Positions 16,153 through 24,651 of a DNA stretch of 60,080 bases are shown here, one piece after another (the first letter of the stretch is position 1; each line of letters starts with the position of its first letter). Under the pieces are notes generated by a model. The model was not told the origin of the DNA, made no database searches, and saw only the letters and a program-made list of their open reading frames with translations. The translations under genes and the position numbers were made by a program. Source of the DNA: Georgenia thermotolerans (GTDB lineage: Bacteria > Actinomycetota > Actinomycetes > Actinomycetales > Actinomycetaceae); NCBI RefSeq assembly GCF_009193185.1, contig NZ_VUKF01000028.1, forward strand, positions 1 through 60,080. Direction: 5' to 3'.

Positions 16153-16659
16153 ATGAACACCAAGCCCGCCAAGGTCACCGGGATCGTCGCCATCGTCGCC
16201 GGGATCGTCTTCATCCTCGCCGGCGGCGTGACGTGGGGGTTGATCACCTCCAACCTCGTCGAGCAGAAGATCGTGGTCGCGGAGGACTCGACGATGCTGC
16301 CCGGGGACGAGGTCAACGGCCCGTTCTCGGCGTTCGCCGAGGCGCAGATCATCAACGAGCACGCGATGCACGCCACCGAGGGCAAGACGTACGCCGAGCT
16401 GGGCGCGGAGGTCAAGGCCGCCGAGGCGGCCGGGGACACCGCGAAGGCGGAGGCGCTGCAGGGGCAGCGGACCACGGTGATGAACGCCTCGTTCCTGCGG
16501 GCCTCGCTGTTCACCTCGGTGATCGCCTACGGTGTGGCCGCCCTGGTGATGGGGCTGGGCGTGATCCTGACCCTGGTCGGCTGGGCCTTCACCACCCTCG
16601 CCGCCCCGGCCGGCGCCGTGGCCGCGACCACGGCGGAGCGCGAGCTCGTCACCGCCTGA
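16153..16659 (+). CDS. two-helix membrane protein, hypothetical
   Basis: A 168-residue protein with an N-terminal membrane segment (VTGIVAIVAGIVFILAGGVTWGLI), a 75-residue extracytoplasmic stretch and a second segment near the C-terminus (LFTSVIAYGVAALVMGLGVILTLVGWAF). This layout occurs in small actinobacterial proteins that databases often label, without support, as aromatic ring-opening dioxygenase LigA; I see no dioxygenase feature. A GGAGG lies upstream of the ATG, and a strong hairpin follows the stop. Function unknown. Confidence 0.75.
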   Translation: MNTKPAKVTGIVAIVAGIVFILAGGVTWGLITSNLVEQKIVVAEDSTMLPGDEVNGPFSAFAEAQIINEHAMHATEGKTYAELGAEVKAAEAAGDTAKAEALQGQRTTVMNASFLRASLFTSVIAYGVAALVMGLGVILTLVGWAFTTLAAPAGAVAATTAERELVTA

Positions 16660-16667
16660 CCCCCGCC

Positions 16668-16706
16668 GATCAGCCCCCGGAGGCCACCGCCTTCCGGGGG
16701 CTGATC
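16668..16706 (+). terminator. hairpin terminator
   Basis: A 14-base-pair perfect stem (16668-16681 with 16693-16706), extended by a couple of loose pairs, lies nine bases after the membrane-protein stop and is followed by GTTG without a T-run. Confidence 0.75.
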
Positions 16707-16889
16707 GTTGCCGTGCGAGGGGCCCGGCCTGGGCCGCCGAGGGGGCCCGTCCCGGCGCGCCCGCCGACGCGCCGCCGAGAAGGACGCCGACACAACGCCG
16801 TGACCTGCGCGCTTGGACGGAGGGGCACCGCTGGTCCACGCTGTGGCCCCGGCCACGTCGACCGGGTACCCGCCCGGGAGGAGCACCAG

Positions 16890-17279
16890 ATGTCCGACCA
16901 CACCTTCCTCGACAGCGACATGCACGAGGCCTTCGACCCGGTCCTCGACGAGACCCTCACCGACCCGGTCACCGGGCTCGACGTCGTCGTCGACGGCTTC
17001 GACGGCCCCGCGACGATCGTGCTGCTCGTGCCCACCGAGTTCGACCACCCCGACGCCGAGGAGGTCGAGCTCGTGGACGAGGAGACCAAGCGCGTGCGCG
17101 GGGGCGAGGACCTGTGGGGGCCGCTCGTGCCCGCCGCCCACGCGGTGCTCGAGGGCGACGACGCCCCCGGCGGCCTCGACGACGGCTTCGAGACCGACGA
17201 GGACATCGACGTCGCCGTCGCGTACACCGCCGAGGAGGTCGACGACGAGGAGGACGAGGAGGACGACGGGCGCTTCTGA
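16890..17279 (+). CDS. acidic hypothetical protein
   Basis: A 129-residue, strongly acidic protein. The first half has a compact patterned region (TGLDVVVDGFDGPATIVLLV, then EFDHPDAEEVELVDEE), and the tail from about residue 110 is almost entirely Asp and Glu (VDDEEDEEDDGRF). There is no signal peptide or membrane segment. GGGAGGAG is placed well before the ATG at 16890. It may be a small cytosolic binding protein. Family not recognised. Confidence 0.65.
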   Translation: MSDHTFLDSDMHEAFDPVLDETLTDPVTGLDVVVDGFDGPATIVLLVPTEFDHPDAEEVELVDEETKRVRGGEDLWGPLVPAAHAVLEGDDAPGGLDDGFETDEDIDVAVAYTAEEVDDEEDEEDDGRF

Positions 17280-17474
17280 CACGCCGCCGACGGGCGGGCG
17301 GGGACACCCGCCTGTCGGGGGAGCCCGCTACGGTGGGACCCGGTCAAGAGGACCAGCGCCACGCCCTCCGGCGAGCTGGTTCGGCAACCGCGCAGCGCGC
17401 ACGGTGCCCCCGGAGGAAGACCCGCCCGCGCCGCCGGCGCGGGAAGAGCGACCCGTCCTGAAGGAGCCGCGCCC

Positions 17475-17801
17475 GTGAGCGCCGATCCCACCCCCGCCCC
17501 CTGCATCCCCGGACCGTGCCAGAGCTACCGGCCCGGCCACAGCGTGCACTTCATCCAGGCTCGCCTTGCCCACCGCGACACCGAGGGCTGGGCGGACGGC
17601 ATCGTGTGCCAGGCCCGCCCGGACGGCACCGCCGTCGTGGACTACCTCGACGGCGGCTCGGTGACCCTGTGGCACCACGGCGACCTGACCGCCCGGGCCC
17701 CGCAGGGCAGCCCCGTCCGGGTGCACGAGCGCTACCGGCTCCTCGCCTGTGGCCGCGCCCTGACGTGCGTGCTCGTGCTCGCTCACGACGAGCGGCACTG
17801 A
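17475..17801 (+). CDS. small hypothetical protein
   Basis: A 108-residue protein starting at GTG, preceded by GAAGGAG. It has two early cysteines (PCIPGPCQSYRPGH), later ones in IVCQAR, LLACGRALTCV, and a beta-rich central part (GTAVVDYLDGGSVTLWHHGDL) that suggests a small barrel. No domain is recognised. The stretch 17280-17474 before it holds only a G/C-rich leader. Confidence 0.6.
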   Translation: MSADPTPAPCIPGPCQSYRPGHSVHFIQARLAHRDTEGWADGIVCQARPDGTAVVDYLDGGSVTLWHHGDLTARAPQGSPVRVHERYRLLACGRALTCVLVLAHDERH

Positions 17802-17866
17802 TGCGGCGGCGCCGTCCGCACCGGCCTCCAGATGCACGCAAACACGGCCGCGAAACCCTCATGTGA

Positions 17867-17890
17867 TCGACACCTGACGCGTAGTGTCGA
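17867..17890. promoter_or_regulatory. inverted repeat, candidate TetR operator
   Basis: TCGACAC (17867-17873) and GTGTCGA (17884-17890) are perfect arms separated by ten bases and end 23 bases before the start of the TetR gene at 17914. Arm length and spacing suit autoregulation by a TetR dimer. Confidence 0.55.
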
Positions 17891-17913
17891 AGCCGACCGT
17901 GAGGGGGCCAACG

Positions 17914-18552
17914 ATGACGCAGACAACAGACACCCAGAACGTCCAGCCGGTCCGGCGCGGCCCGGGGCGCCCCCGGCACCCCGACACCGAGGCCCGCGCC
18001 TACCGCGCGGTCCTGGAGCTCTTCGGGCAGAAGGGCTGGTCGGGCGTCAGCCTCGACGCCGTCGCCACGCGGGCGGGGATCGGGAAGTCGTCGATCTACC
18101 TGCGCTGGCACGACAAGCGCGAGCTGCTCCTCGACGCCATCCGGGACCTCGAGGCGCACCACGTCACCCCGCAGACCGAGGGGCTGAACATCCGCGACTA
18201 CCTCGCCGCCCACGCCAAGGCGCGCGCCGAGCTGCTCCTCGGCGAGCACGGCGCGGCCATCGCGAACATCGTCTCGGCGGCCGTGGCCAACCCGGACGCG
18301 TTCGGGGAGATCCGCGACGAGAGCGTCAGCCGCGGGGTGCTGGCGCTGGAGGGGCGGATCCAGCAGGCGGTCGCCGACGGCGAGCTGCCGCCGTCGACCT
18401 CGCCCGGCCACCTGCTCGACGCGATCGAGGGCGCGATCTTCTTCCACGTCCTCATGACCGAGGCGGGCACCTCCAAGGAGGAGGTGCGCCAGGGGATCGG
18501 GGAGTGGGTGGACGAGCTCATCGACATGGTGCTGCGCGGGGTGAACAGGTAG
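17914..18552 (+). CDS. TetR/AcrR-family transcriptional regulator (paralogue of the gene at 4093)
   Basis: A 212-residue regulator with N-terminal HTH (about residues 25-75; SLDAVATRAGIGKSSIYLRW) and a TetR_C ligand domain ending in WVDELIDMVLRGV. It is very similar along most of its length to the regulator at 4093, so the two are recent duplicates. Start ATG 17914 follows GAGGGGG; an upstream GTG at 17884 falls inside the palindromic operator and is less likely. It precedes an aldo/keto reductase in the same direction, 100 bases away, a possible target. Confidence 0.87.
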   Translation: MTQTTDTQNVQPVRRGPGRPRHPDTEARAYRAVLELFGQKGWSGVSLDAVATRAGIGKSSIYLRWHDKRELLLDAIRDLEAHHVTPQTEGLNIRDYLAAHAKARAELLLGEHGAAIANIVSAAVANPDAFGEIRDESVSRGVLALEGRIQQAVADGELPPSTSPGHLLDAIEGAIFFHVLMTEAGTSKEEVRQGIGEWVDELIDMVLRGVNR

Positions 18553-18652
18553 TCGTGCCCCCGGCGGGGCGAGACGGGCGCCCCGGCGGCCAACGGTGAG
18601 ACGGCGCGGGCCCGACGTGCGGGGGCGGGCGGCCCCGGAGTATGCAGGACGC

Positions 18653-19495
18653 ATGAGCGAGCCCACGACACCCACGATCCGTCTGAACAACGGCGTCGCG
18701 ATCCCGCAGGTGGGGTTCGGCGTCTTCCAGGTCCCCGAGGACGCCACCCAGCAGGTGGTGGAGACCGCGCTGGAGGCCGGGTACCGCCACATCGACACGG
18801 CCGCGGCCTACTACAACGAGGCCGGCGTCGGCGCCGCGCTGCGCGCCGCGGGCCTGCCGCGCGAGGAGGTCTTCCTGACCACCAAGCTGCGCAACGCCGA
18901 CCAGGGCTACGACGCGGCGCTGAGCGCGTTCGAGACCTCCCGCAAGGCCCTGGGCGTCGATGTCGTCGACCTGTACCTCATCCACTGGCCCGTCCCCGCC
19001 AAGGACCTGTACGTCGAGACCTGGCACGCGCTGGAGAAGCTGCTCGCCGAGGGGGCCGTGCGCGCCATCGGCGTGTCGAACTTCCTGCCCGAGCACCTGC
19101 GCCGGGTCGTGGCCGAGAGCGAGACGGTCCCGGCGGTCAACCAGATCGAGGTCCACCCCACCTTCCAGCAGCGCGCCACCCAGGACGCCACCCGCGAGGC
19201 CGGCACCGCCGTCGAGGCCTACTCCCCGCTCGGGCAGGGCCGCGACCTCGAGGACGAGGCGGTCACCCGGATCGCCGCCGCCCACGACGTCACGCCCGGC
19301 CAGGTGGTGCTGCGCTGGCACGTGCAGCGCGGACGCATCGTCATCCCCAAGTCCGTCACCCCCGAGCGCATCGCCGCCAACCTCGACCTGTCCTTCACGC
19401 TCGACGACGACGAGCTGGCCGCCATCGACGGGCTCGACTCGGCCGACCGCATCGGCGGGGATCCGGCGGTCTTCGCCTTCAGCCAGGCCCGCTGA
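18653..19495 (+). CDS. aldo/keto reductase (2,5-diketo-gluconate reductase type)
   Basis: A 280-residue NADPH-dependent oxidoreductase with a TIM barrel. The AKR catalytic tetrad is visible: Asp in HIDTAAAYYNE, Tyr in the same block, Lys in LTTKLRN and His in YLIHWP. The NADPH site is seen in EAYSPLGQG and VIPKSVTPERI. The sequence style (IPQVGFGVFQVP) is that of bacterial AKR5 2,5-didehydrogluconate reductases and general aldehyde reductases. The start at 18653 matches the family N-terminus. A strong terminator follows. It is possibly controlled by the adjacent TetR protein. Confidence 0.92.
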   Translation: MSEPTTPTIRLNNGVAIPQVGFGVFQVPEDATQQVVETALEAGYRHIDTAAAYYNEAGVGAALRAAGLPREEVFLTTKLRNADQGYDAALSAFETSRKALGVDVVDLYLIHWPVPAKDLYVETWHALEKLLAEGAVRAIGVSNFLPEHLRRVVAESETVPAVNQIEVHPTFQQRATQDATREAGTAVEAYSPLGQGRDLEDEAVTRIAAAHDVTPGQVVLRWHVQRGRIVIPKSVTPERIAANLDLSFTLDDDELAAIDGLDSADRIGGDPAVFAFSQAR

Positions 19496-19519
19496 CCGGC
19501 GCACGGCCCGGCTCCCGAG

Positions 19520-19569
19520 GACGAACGCGACGGGCCGCGCGGAGCGAGAGCCGGCCCGTCGCGTTCGTC
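19520..19569 (+). terminator. long hairpin terminator after the aldo/keto reductase
   Basis: A perfect 18-base-pair stem (19520-19537 with 19552-19569) with a 14-base loop starts 24 bases after the stop codon and ends about 90 bases before the symporter gene. Confidence 0.8.
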
Positions 19570-19655
19570 TCAATATGCGAGTCCGGGGTCCCACATGGTG
19601 GGCGGACAGAGGTAGTCTCTTTCGGTTCCATTTTCGATCCGAGGAGACATCTCTC

Positions 19656-21071
19656 GTGAGTACGACCACGCGCGAGGCGGACGAGGCCGCGACCGGGACG
19701 GGCACACACGTGCCCAGGAGCCGGATCATCTTCGCCAGCCTCGTCGGGACCTCGATCGAGTTCTACGACTTCTACGTCTACGCGACGGCGGCCATCTCGG
19801 TCTTCCCGCTGCTGTTCTTCCCCGCCGCGGACGCCAGCGGCGCCCTGCTGGCCTCGCTGGCCACCTTCGGCGTCGCATTCATCGCCCGCCCCGTCGGCTC
19901 GGTCGTGTTCGGTCACTTCGGCGACCGGCTCGGCCGCAAGGCCACCCTGCTCGGCTCGCTGCTGACCATGGGGATCGCCACGGTCCTCATCGGGCTGCTG
20001 CCCACCTACCACCAGATCGGCCTGTGGGCGCCGGCGATGCTCGCCATCATGCGCTTCTGCCAGGGCCTGGGCCTGGGCGGGGAGTGGAGCGGCGCCGCGC
20101 TGCTGGCCACCGAGACGGCGGAGAAGGGCAAGCGGGCCCGCGCGGCCATGTGGCCCCAGCTCGGCGCGCCGATCGGGTTCCTCTTCGCCAACGGCTTCTT
20201 CCTGCTGCTGACCATCTGGATGGGCCACGACAGCACGGACCCCCAGCACGACGGCACCTTCCTCACCTGGGGGTGGCGCGTCCCGTTCCTGGCCTCGGCC
20301 GTGATCGTCGCGCTGGGCGTGTACGTGCGGGTCAAGCTCGAGGAGACCCCGGTGTTCGCCCGGGCCGTCGCGCGCGGCGAGAAGGTGAAGACCCCGCTGA
20401 AGGCGGTGCTGCAGACCAGCTGGCGCCAGCTGATCCAGGGCACCTTCATCATGCTGGCCACCTACACGCTGTTCTACCTGTTCACCACGTGGATCCTCAG
20501 CTACGCCATCGGCGCGACCGAGAACGGGATGCTGGGCATCGGCTACCGGCAGTTCCTCGTGCTCCAGCTCATCGCGATCCTGTTCTTCGCCGCGATGACG
20601 CCGGTCTCCGGGGCCCTGGCCGACCGGTTCGGGCGCAAGCCGTTCCTCATCGTCGTGACGGCGCTGATCCTGCTCTTCGGCTTCACGTTCAACGCCTTCC
20701 TCGCCCCGGAGACCATGGGCACCGGCGACGGCGCGAACCTCGGCCTCATGCTCGTCTTCCTCATCATCGGGATGACGCTCATGGGCCTGACCTTCGGGGT
20801 GCAGAGCGCGATCCTGCCCGAGCTGTTCCCGACGAACGTGCGCTACACCGGGTCGGCCATCGCCTACAACTTCTCCTCGATCCTCGGCGCGGCGGTGGCC
20901 CCGTTCGTCGCCGCCTGGCTCGTGCAGAACTACGGCGTGGCCTGGGTGGGCGTCTACCTCGCGTCCATGGCGCTGCTGACCCTGCTGTCGCTGTTCTCGA
21001 CCAAGGAGACCCGCGACCTGGACCTGGACACCCTCAGCGACGCGCCGGAGGCCGAGCGGGTCACCGCCTGA
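19656..21071 (+). CDS. MFS transporter, metabolite:H+ symporter (MHS) family
   Basis: A 471-residue major facilitator with twelve membrane segments. MHS-type signatures are IEFYDFYVYATAAI near the N-terminus, the loop GDRLGRK between helices 2 and 3, GGEWSGAALLATE in helix 5, and a second GR-K loop (ADRFGRKPFL) between helices 8 and 9. Relatives import dicarboxylates, shikimate, proline/betaine or aromatic acids; the substrate cannot be deduced. GTG 19656 is preceded by GAGGAGA. It stands alone between two terminators. Confidence 0.9.
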   Translation: MSTTTREADEAATGTGTHVPRSRIIFASLVGTSIEFYDFYVYATAAISVFPLLFFPAADASGALLASLATFGVAFIARPVGSVVFGHFGDRLGRKATLLGSLLTMGIATVLIGLLPTYHQIGLWAPAMLAIMRFCQGLGLGGEWSGAALLATETAEKGKRARAAMWPQLGAPIGFLFANGFFLLLTIWMGHDSTDPQHDGTFLTWGWRVPFLASAVIVALGVYVRVKLEETPVFARAVARGEKVKTPLKAVLQTSWRQLIQGTFIMLATYTLFYLFTTWILSYAIGATENGMLGIGYRQFLVLQLIAILFFAAMTPVSGALADRFGRKPFLIVVTALILLFGFTFNAFLAPETMGTGDGANLGLMLVFLIIGMTLMGLTFGVQSAILPELFPTNVRYTGSAIAYNFSSILGAAVAPFVAAWLVQNYGVAWVGVYLASMALLTLLSLFSTKETRDLDLDTLSDAPEAERVTA

Positions 21072-21094
21072 CCACCGCACGAGTCACCGAGCGA

Positions 21095-21123
21095 CGCGCC
21101 CCCGCCCTCCCGGCGGGGGCGCG
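21095..21123. terminator. hairpin between convergent genes
   Basis: A perfect 12-base-pair G/C stem (21095-21106 with 21112-21123) with a five-base loop lies between the symporter stop and the convergent phosphoesterase stop, and could serve both. Confidence 0.65.
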
Positions 21124-21188
21124 CGCCGTTCCCCGGGCAACGCGGCGCGCCGCGATCCCGCCGCATCGAGAAGGGGGCCGCCGGGGCG

Positions 21189-21689
21189 TCACAGCTCGTG
21201 CAGCGTGACGTCGACGCCGCCCGGCGTCGCCCCGAGCACCACGGTCATGAACGTCCGGTGCGGCTGGCGCCGCCGGTCGGTGGGGGAGCCGGGGTTGAGC
21301 AGCCGCCGCCCGGCCGGGGTGGTGGAGTCCCAGGGGATGTGGCTGTGCCCGAAGACCAGGAGGTCGACGTCGGGGAAGCGGGCGTCCAACCGCCGCTCGC
21401 GCCCCTGCGCGGCGCCGGTCTCGTGGACCACGGCCAGGCGCAGCCCCTCCAGGCTCGCCCGCGCCACCTCCGGAAGGCGACGGCGAATCTCCGGGCCGTC
21501 GTTGTTGCCCCAGCACGCCACCAGCCGACGCGAGCGGGCGCCGAGCTCGTCGACGAGCCGTTCGTCCACCCAGTCCCCGGCGTGCACGACGACGTCGGCG
21601 TCGGCCACCGCCGCCCAGACCTCCTCCGGCAGGGCCCGGGCCCGCTTGGGCCAGTGGGTGTCGGCCAGGAGGAGCAGCCGCGTGGGCAT
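21189..21689 (-). CDS. metallophosphoesterase, YfcE/MJ0936 type
   Basis: A 166-residue calcineurin-like phosphoesterase. The metal-binding motifs are in order: LLADTHW (D-x-H), VVHAGDWVD (GDxxD), CWGNNDGPE (GNxD), VVHETG (H) and VFGHSHIPWD (GHTH). Family members are manganese-dependent phosphodiesterases of unknown physiological substrate. It directly follows the coiled-coil membrane protein gene: the upstream TGA abuts this ATG, so the two are coupled. Confidence 0.88.
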   Translation of the reverse strand: MPTRLLLLADTHWPKRARALPEEVWAAVADADVVVHAGDWVDERLVDELGARSRRLVACWGNNDGPEIRRRLPEVARASLEGLRLAVVHETGAAQGRERRLDARFPDVDLLVFGHSHIPWDSTTPAGRRLLNPGSPTDRRRQPHRTFMTVVLGATPGGVDVTLHEL

Positions 21690-22121
21690 TCAGGCGCGGG
21701 GCCGGTCCTCGGGCCGCAGGTCGCCGGGCTCCTCGTGCCGGCCCGGGACGTGCCCGTCCGGACCGGCCTGGGACCCGGGCTCATGGCCAGGGTCGAGGGC
21801 GTCGGCGTCCCGCCGGTGGGCCTCGGCCTCCTCGCGCACCCGGGCGGCCTCGTCCGTGCCCCGGCGCGCCTCCTGCTCCAGCCGGTCGGCCTCCACCCGG
21901 GCCTGCTTCGCCCGCGCCTCGGCGGCCGCCGCGTCCGCCTCCCGCTTGCGGGCCGCGAGGTCCTGCTCCTCGCTGTGGGCCCGCAGGTCCGCGGCGTGCG
22001 CCCGGTTCTGCTCCTCCCGGATCCGCTCCTGCTCGCGCCGGCGACGGCTCGCGGCGATGACGGCGAGCACGATGACGGCCACCACGACGATGGCCAGGAC
22101 GATCCACACCCAGGTGTCCAT
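21690..22121 (-). CDS. membrane-anchored coiled-coil protein
   Basis: A 143-residue protein. A single N-terminal membrane helix (WVWIVLAIVVVAVIVLAVIAA) is followed by a long, highly charged region (about residues 27-105; REQERIREEQNRAHAADLRA and onward, with Arg/Glu/Ala heptads) and a Pro/Gly/His tail. The topology places the coiled coil in the cytoplasm. It may be a small scaffold protein. ATG 22121 is preceded by GGAGGA. Its stop codon abuts the phosphoesterase start. Confidence 0.75.
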   Translation of the reverse strand: MDTWVWIVLAIVVVAVIVLAVIAASRRRREQERIREEQNRAHAADLRAHSEEQDLAARKREADAAAAEARAKQARVEADRLEQEARRGTDEAARVREEAEAHRRDADALDPGHEPGSQAGPDGHVPGRHEEPGDLRPEDRPRA

Positions 22122-22184
22122 GCGACGGTCCTCCTCCGATCCGGTCCAGCCTCTGGGTGACATAAAACCGCTGACCACGGGGCG

Positions 22185-22240
22185 CGGCCACCGGAGCGGG
22201 CGGGGACGGCCACCGGAGCAGGCAGGGACGGCCACCGGGG
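22185..22240. repeat. 22-base tandem repeat, about 2.5 copies
   Basis: The unit CGGCCACCGGAGCGGGCGGGGA begins at 22185, 22207 and 22229 with one or two differences per copy, in the gap between the divergent coiled-coil and TehA-like genes. It could bind a regulator or simply be slippage-derived. Confidence 0.55.
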
Positions 22241-22274
22241 CGCGGCACTCGGGCCCCAGGGCTACCCTCGCCGC

Positions 22275-23393
22275 GTGACCAGGGCGCCGGACCTCACCGG
22301 CACGCTCACCGCCCGGGCCCGCCGGGCGCTGGAGACCCTCGCGCCCGGCTACTTCGCCTTCGTCATGGCCACCGGCATCATCTCCGTGGGTCTCGACCTC
22401 GAGCGGGTGCCCCTGCTCTCGGCGGCGCTGGCCGCCGTGTGCCTGGCCGCCTGGGCCGTCCTCGTCGTCCTGACGCTGCTGCGCCTCGCGCTGGAGCCGG
22501 CGCGCGTGCGCGAGGACTTCGCCGACCCGCGCCGGGCCTTCGGCTTCTTCACCGTCGTCGCCGGGACCAACGTGCTCGGGGTCCGGCTGGCGGCGGACGG
22601 CCACACCGGCTGGACGGCGGCCCTGCTCGCCGTCGCCTTCGGCTGCTGGCTGGTGCTCGGCTACGTCGTGCCGTGGACGGCGGTGCTCGGCCACACCACC
22701 CGGCCGGTGGTCGCGGCCGCGAACGGGACGTGGTTCATCTGGGTGGTGGCCAGCCAGTCGGTGGCGGTCGCGACCGCGACGGTGCAGCCGGTGCTCGCGC
22801 CGGGCTGGCGCGGCGGCCTGGCCCTGCTCGCCGTCGTCTCCTGGGCGGTGGGCATCTTCCTGTACGCCGCCGCCGGGGTGTTCGTGGCCCTGCGGATGAT
22901 GCTCTTCGACCTGCGCCCGGTCGACCTGGACCCGCCGTACTGGGTGGCCATGGGCGCGTGCGCGATCACCGTGCTCGCCGGGGCGCGCATCCTCGAGATG
23001 GCGGACGCGCCGATGGTCCTGGCCACCCGGGGCCTGGTCGGCGGGCTGTCGGTGGTCTTCTGGGCCTTCGCCACCTGGCTCATCCCGCCGCTGGTGGCGG
23101 CCGGCTGGTGGCGCCACCGCCGGCACGGCGTCCCGCTGGGCTACGACGCCAGCTTGTGGAGCATCGTGTTCCCCCTCGGGATGTACGCCGTCGCCGGCAT
23201 CTACCTCGGCCGGGCCGACAGGCTGCCGGTCGTGGGCGTCGTCGGCACGGTCGAGCTGTGGGTGGCCCTGGCGGCGTGGGTCGTCGTCGGGGTCGCCATG
23301 GCCGTCAACCTGTGGCGCACGGTGGGGCGCGCCCCCCGCCAGCCGGGCGGCCGCCGTCCGCCCCGGCCCAGCGACGCAGGCGCCCGCCGCTAG
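22275..23393 (+). CDS. TehA/SLAC1-type membrane channel (tellurite resistance/C4-dicarboxylate family)
   Basis: A 372-residue protein with about ten membrane helices. The N-terminal motif APGYFAFVMATGIISVG is characteristic of the TDT/SLAC1 family, and WSIVFPLGMYAVA occurs near helix 9, as in family members. These proteins are anion channels or dicarboxylate/sulfite exporters, some giving tellurite tolerance. The C-terminal 30 residues are basic and proline-rich. GTG 22275 is the only reasonable start. Its TAG stop shares the palindromic CTAG with the stop of the convergent mtnN gene. Confidence 0.85.
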   Translation: MTRAPDLTGTLTARARRALETLAPGYFAFVMATGIISVGLDLERVPLLSAALAAVCLAAWAVLVVLTLLRLALEPARVREDFADPRRAFGFFTVVAGTNVLGVRLAADGHTGWTAALLAVAFGCWLVLGYVVPWTAVLGHTTRPVVAAANGTWFIWVVASQSVAVATATVQPVLAPGWRGGLALLAVVSWAVGIFLYAAAGVFVALRMMLFDLRPVDLDPPYWVAMGACAITVLAGARILEMADAPMVLATRGLVGGLSVVFWAFATWLIPPLVAAGWWRHRRHGVPLGYDASLWSIVFPLGMYAVAGIYLGRADRLPVVGVVGTVELWVALAAWVVVGVAMAVNLWRTVGRAPRQPGGRRPPRPSDAGARR

Positions 23394-24127
23394 GCGCGGG
23401 ACCCGGTCCCCGCCGGCCCGCCGGCGCCGAGCACGTCGAGCACGACGTCGGCGGCCCGGGCGGCGACCTCCTCCACCGCCATGTGGAAGTCCTGGTCGGC
23501 GGCGGGCCCGCACAGGTCCGAGATGCCCCGCACCGACAGGAACGGCACGCCGTAGGAGTGGCACACCTGCGCGATGGCCGTGGACTCCATGTCGGTGCTC
23601 AGCGCCGCGGGGAAGGCGGCGCGCACCTCGGCGACGTTGACGGCGGTGACGAAGGAGTCGCCCGAGACCATCTGCCCGGTGCGCAGCCGGGGCGCCGCCG
23701 CGGCGAGGGCGGCGGCCAGCAGCGCCGGGTCGGCGTCGTAGGCCGGCGGCATCCCGGGGACCTGCCCCCGCTCGTAGCCGAAGGCCGTGGCGTCGGCCCC
23801 GGCGTAGGTGTAGCGCTCGCCGACGACGACGTCGCCCACCTCCACCTTCGCGGCCAGGCCGCCGGCCGAGCCGGTGGAGACCACCGCGCGGGGGGCGACG
23901 CTCGTCAGGGCGTGCACGGTGGCGGCCGCGGCGTTGACCAGCCCGATGCCGCCGCGCACGAGCAGCAGCCGGGCCGCGCCGACGGTGACCAGCCGGGTGC
24001 GGGCGTGGCCGGCCACGCTCTCGGCCCCGACCTCGCCGGCCCGCTCGAGATAGGGACGGACCTCCTCCTCCATGGCGCCGATGACGACGGCGTCCACCGC
24101 CGGCGGCGCGGCGGGCGCGGCGCTCAC
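23390..24127 (-). CDS. mtnN: 5'-methylthioadenosine/S-adenosylhomocysteine nucleosidase
   Basis: A 245-residue nucleosidase of the PNP/UDP fold that cleaves adenine from methylthioadenosine or S-adenosylhomocysteine. Typical motifs are [13 protein letters not shown] at the start, [22 protein letters not shown], the ribose-binding [20 protein letters not shown], and RGISDLCG, where Asp is the general acid. GTG 24127 overlaps the luxS stop (GTGA), showing coupling. With luxS and the upstream deaminase it forms a minus-strand group for recycling methyl-donor by-products. Confidence 0.92.
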   Translation of the reverse strand: MSAAPAAPPAVDAVVIGAMEEEVRPYLERAGEVGAESVAGHARTRLVTVGAARLLLVRGGIGLVNAAAATVHALTSVAPRAVVSTGSAGGLAAKVEVGDVVVGERYTYAGADATAFGYERGQVPGMPPAYDADPALLAAALAAAAPRLRTGQMVSGDSFVTAVNVAEVRAAFPAALSTDMESTAIAQVCHSYGVPFLSVRGISDLCGPAADQDFHMAVEEVAARAADVVLDVLGAGGPAGTGSRA

Positions 24128-24582
24128 GCGGTGACCTGGGCCCACTCGTCGCGGCGGGCGAGCATCACGCGGGCGGCCTCCTTGGCGCCGCCGAGGGTGT
24201 GACTGGCGGCCCAGCCGCACTGGACCTCGTTCGCGGCAGGCACCTCGGTGGCGTCCACGACGTCCTGCAGCCCGGCGGCCACCAGGTCGAGGACCTCCTC
24301 CAGCGGGTGCTCGCCGGCGAGCAGGAGGTAGAAGCCGGTCTGGCAGCCCATGGGGGAGAAGTCGATGACGTCGTCGGAGTGGTTGCGCACGTGCTCGGCG
24401 AAGGTGTGCTCGAGGGAGTGCACCACCGGCATCTCGAGGTGGTTGACGTTGGGCTGGCAGAAGCGCACGTCGTACTTGGTCAGCACGTCGCCGTGGGGCA
24501 GGCGCTTGGTGTCGGCCACGCGCACGTACGGCGCGGCGACGGTGCGGTGGTCGAGGTTGAAGCTCTCGACGTTCATGGGCAT
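24124..24582 (-). CDS. luxS: S-ribosylhomocysteine lyase
   Basis: A 152-residue LuxS of normal length that splits S-ribosylhomocysteine into homocysteine and DPD, the precursor of autoinducer-2. The metal site [11 protein letters not shown] (HxxEH) is present, as is the later Cys in ECxxx-type block [10 protein letters not shown], and the catalytic Cys in [13 protein letters not shown] 24582 is chosen because GAGGAG lies six bases upstream; the frame also has ATG 24576 and extends further up. The stop overlaps mtnN. The pair completes the two-step detoxification of S-adenosylhomocysteine. Confidence 0.95.
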   Translation of the reverse strand: MPMNVESFNLDHRTVAAPYVRVADTKRLPHGDVLTKYDVRFCQPNVNHLEMPVVHSLEHTFAEHVRNHSDDVIDFSPMGCQTGFYLLLAGEHPLEEVLDLVAAGLQDVVDATEVPAANEVQCGWAASHTLGGAKEAARVMLARRDEWAQVTA

Positions 24583-24651
24583 GACGGCTCCTCGGGTCGG
24601 TCCGGACCCCATCATGCCTCTCCCCAGGTCAGCCGCGTGGCCCCCGGCCGC

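Noticed and set aside
16153-16659. Aromatic ring-opening dioxygenase (LigA) label.
   Set aside because: The protein has two membrane helices and no dioxygenase motifs; the label is a common annotation error.
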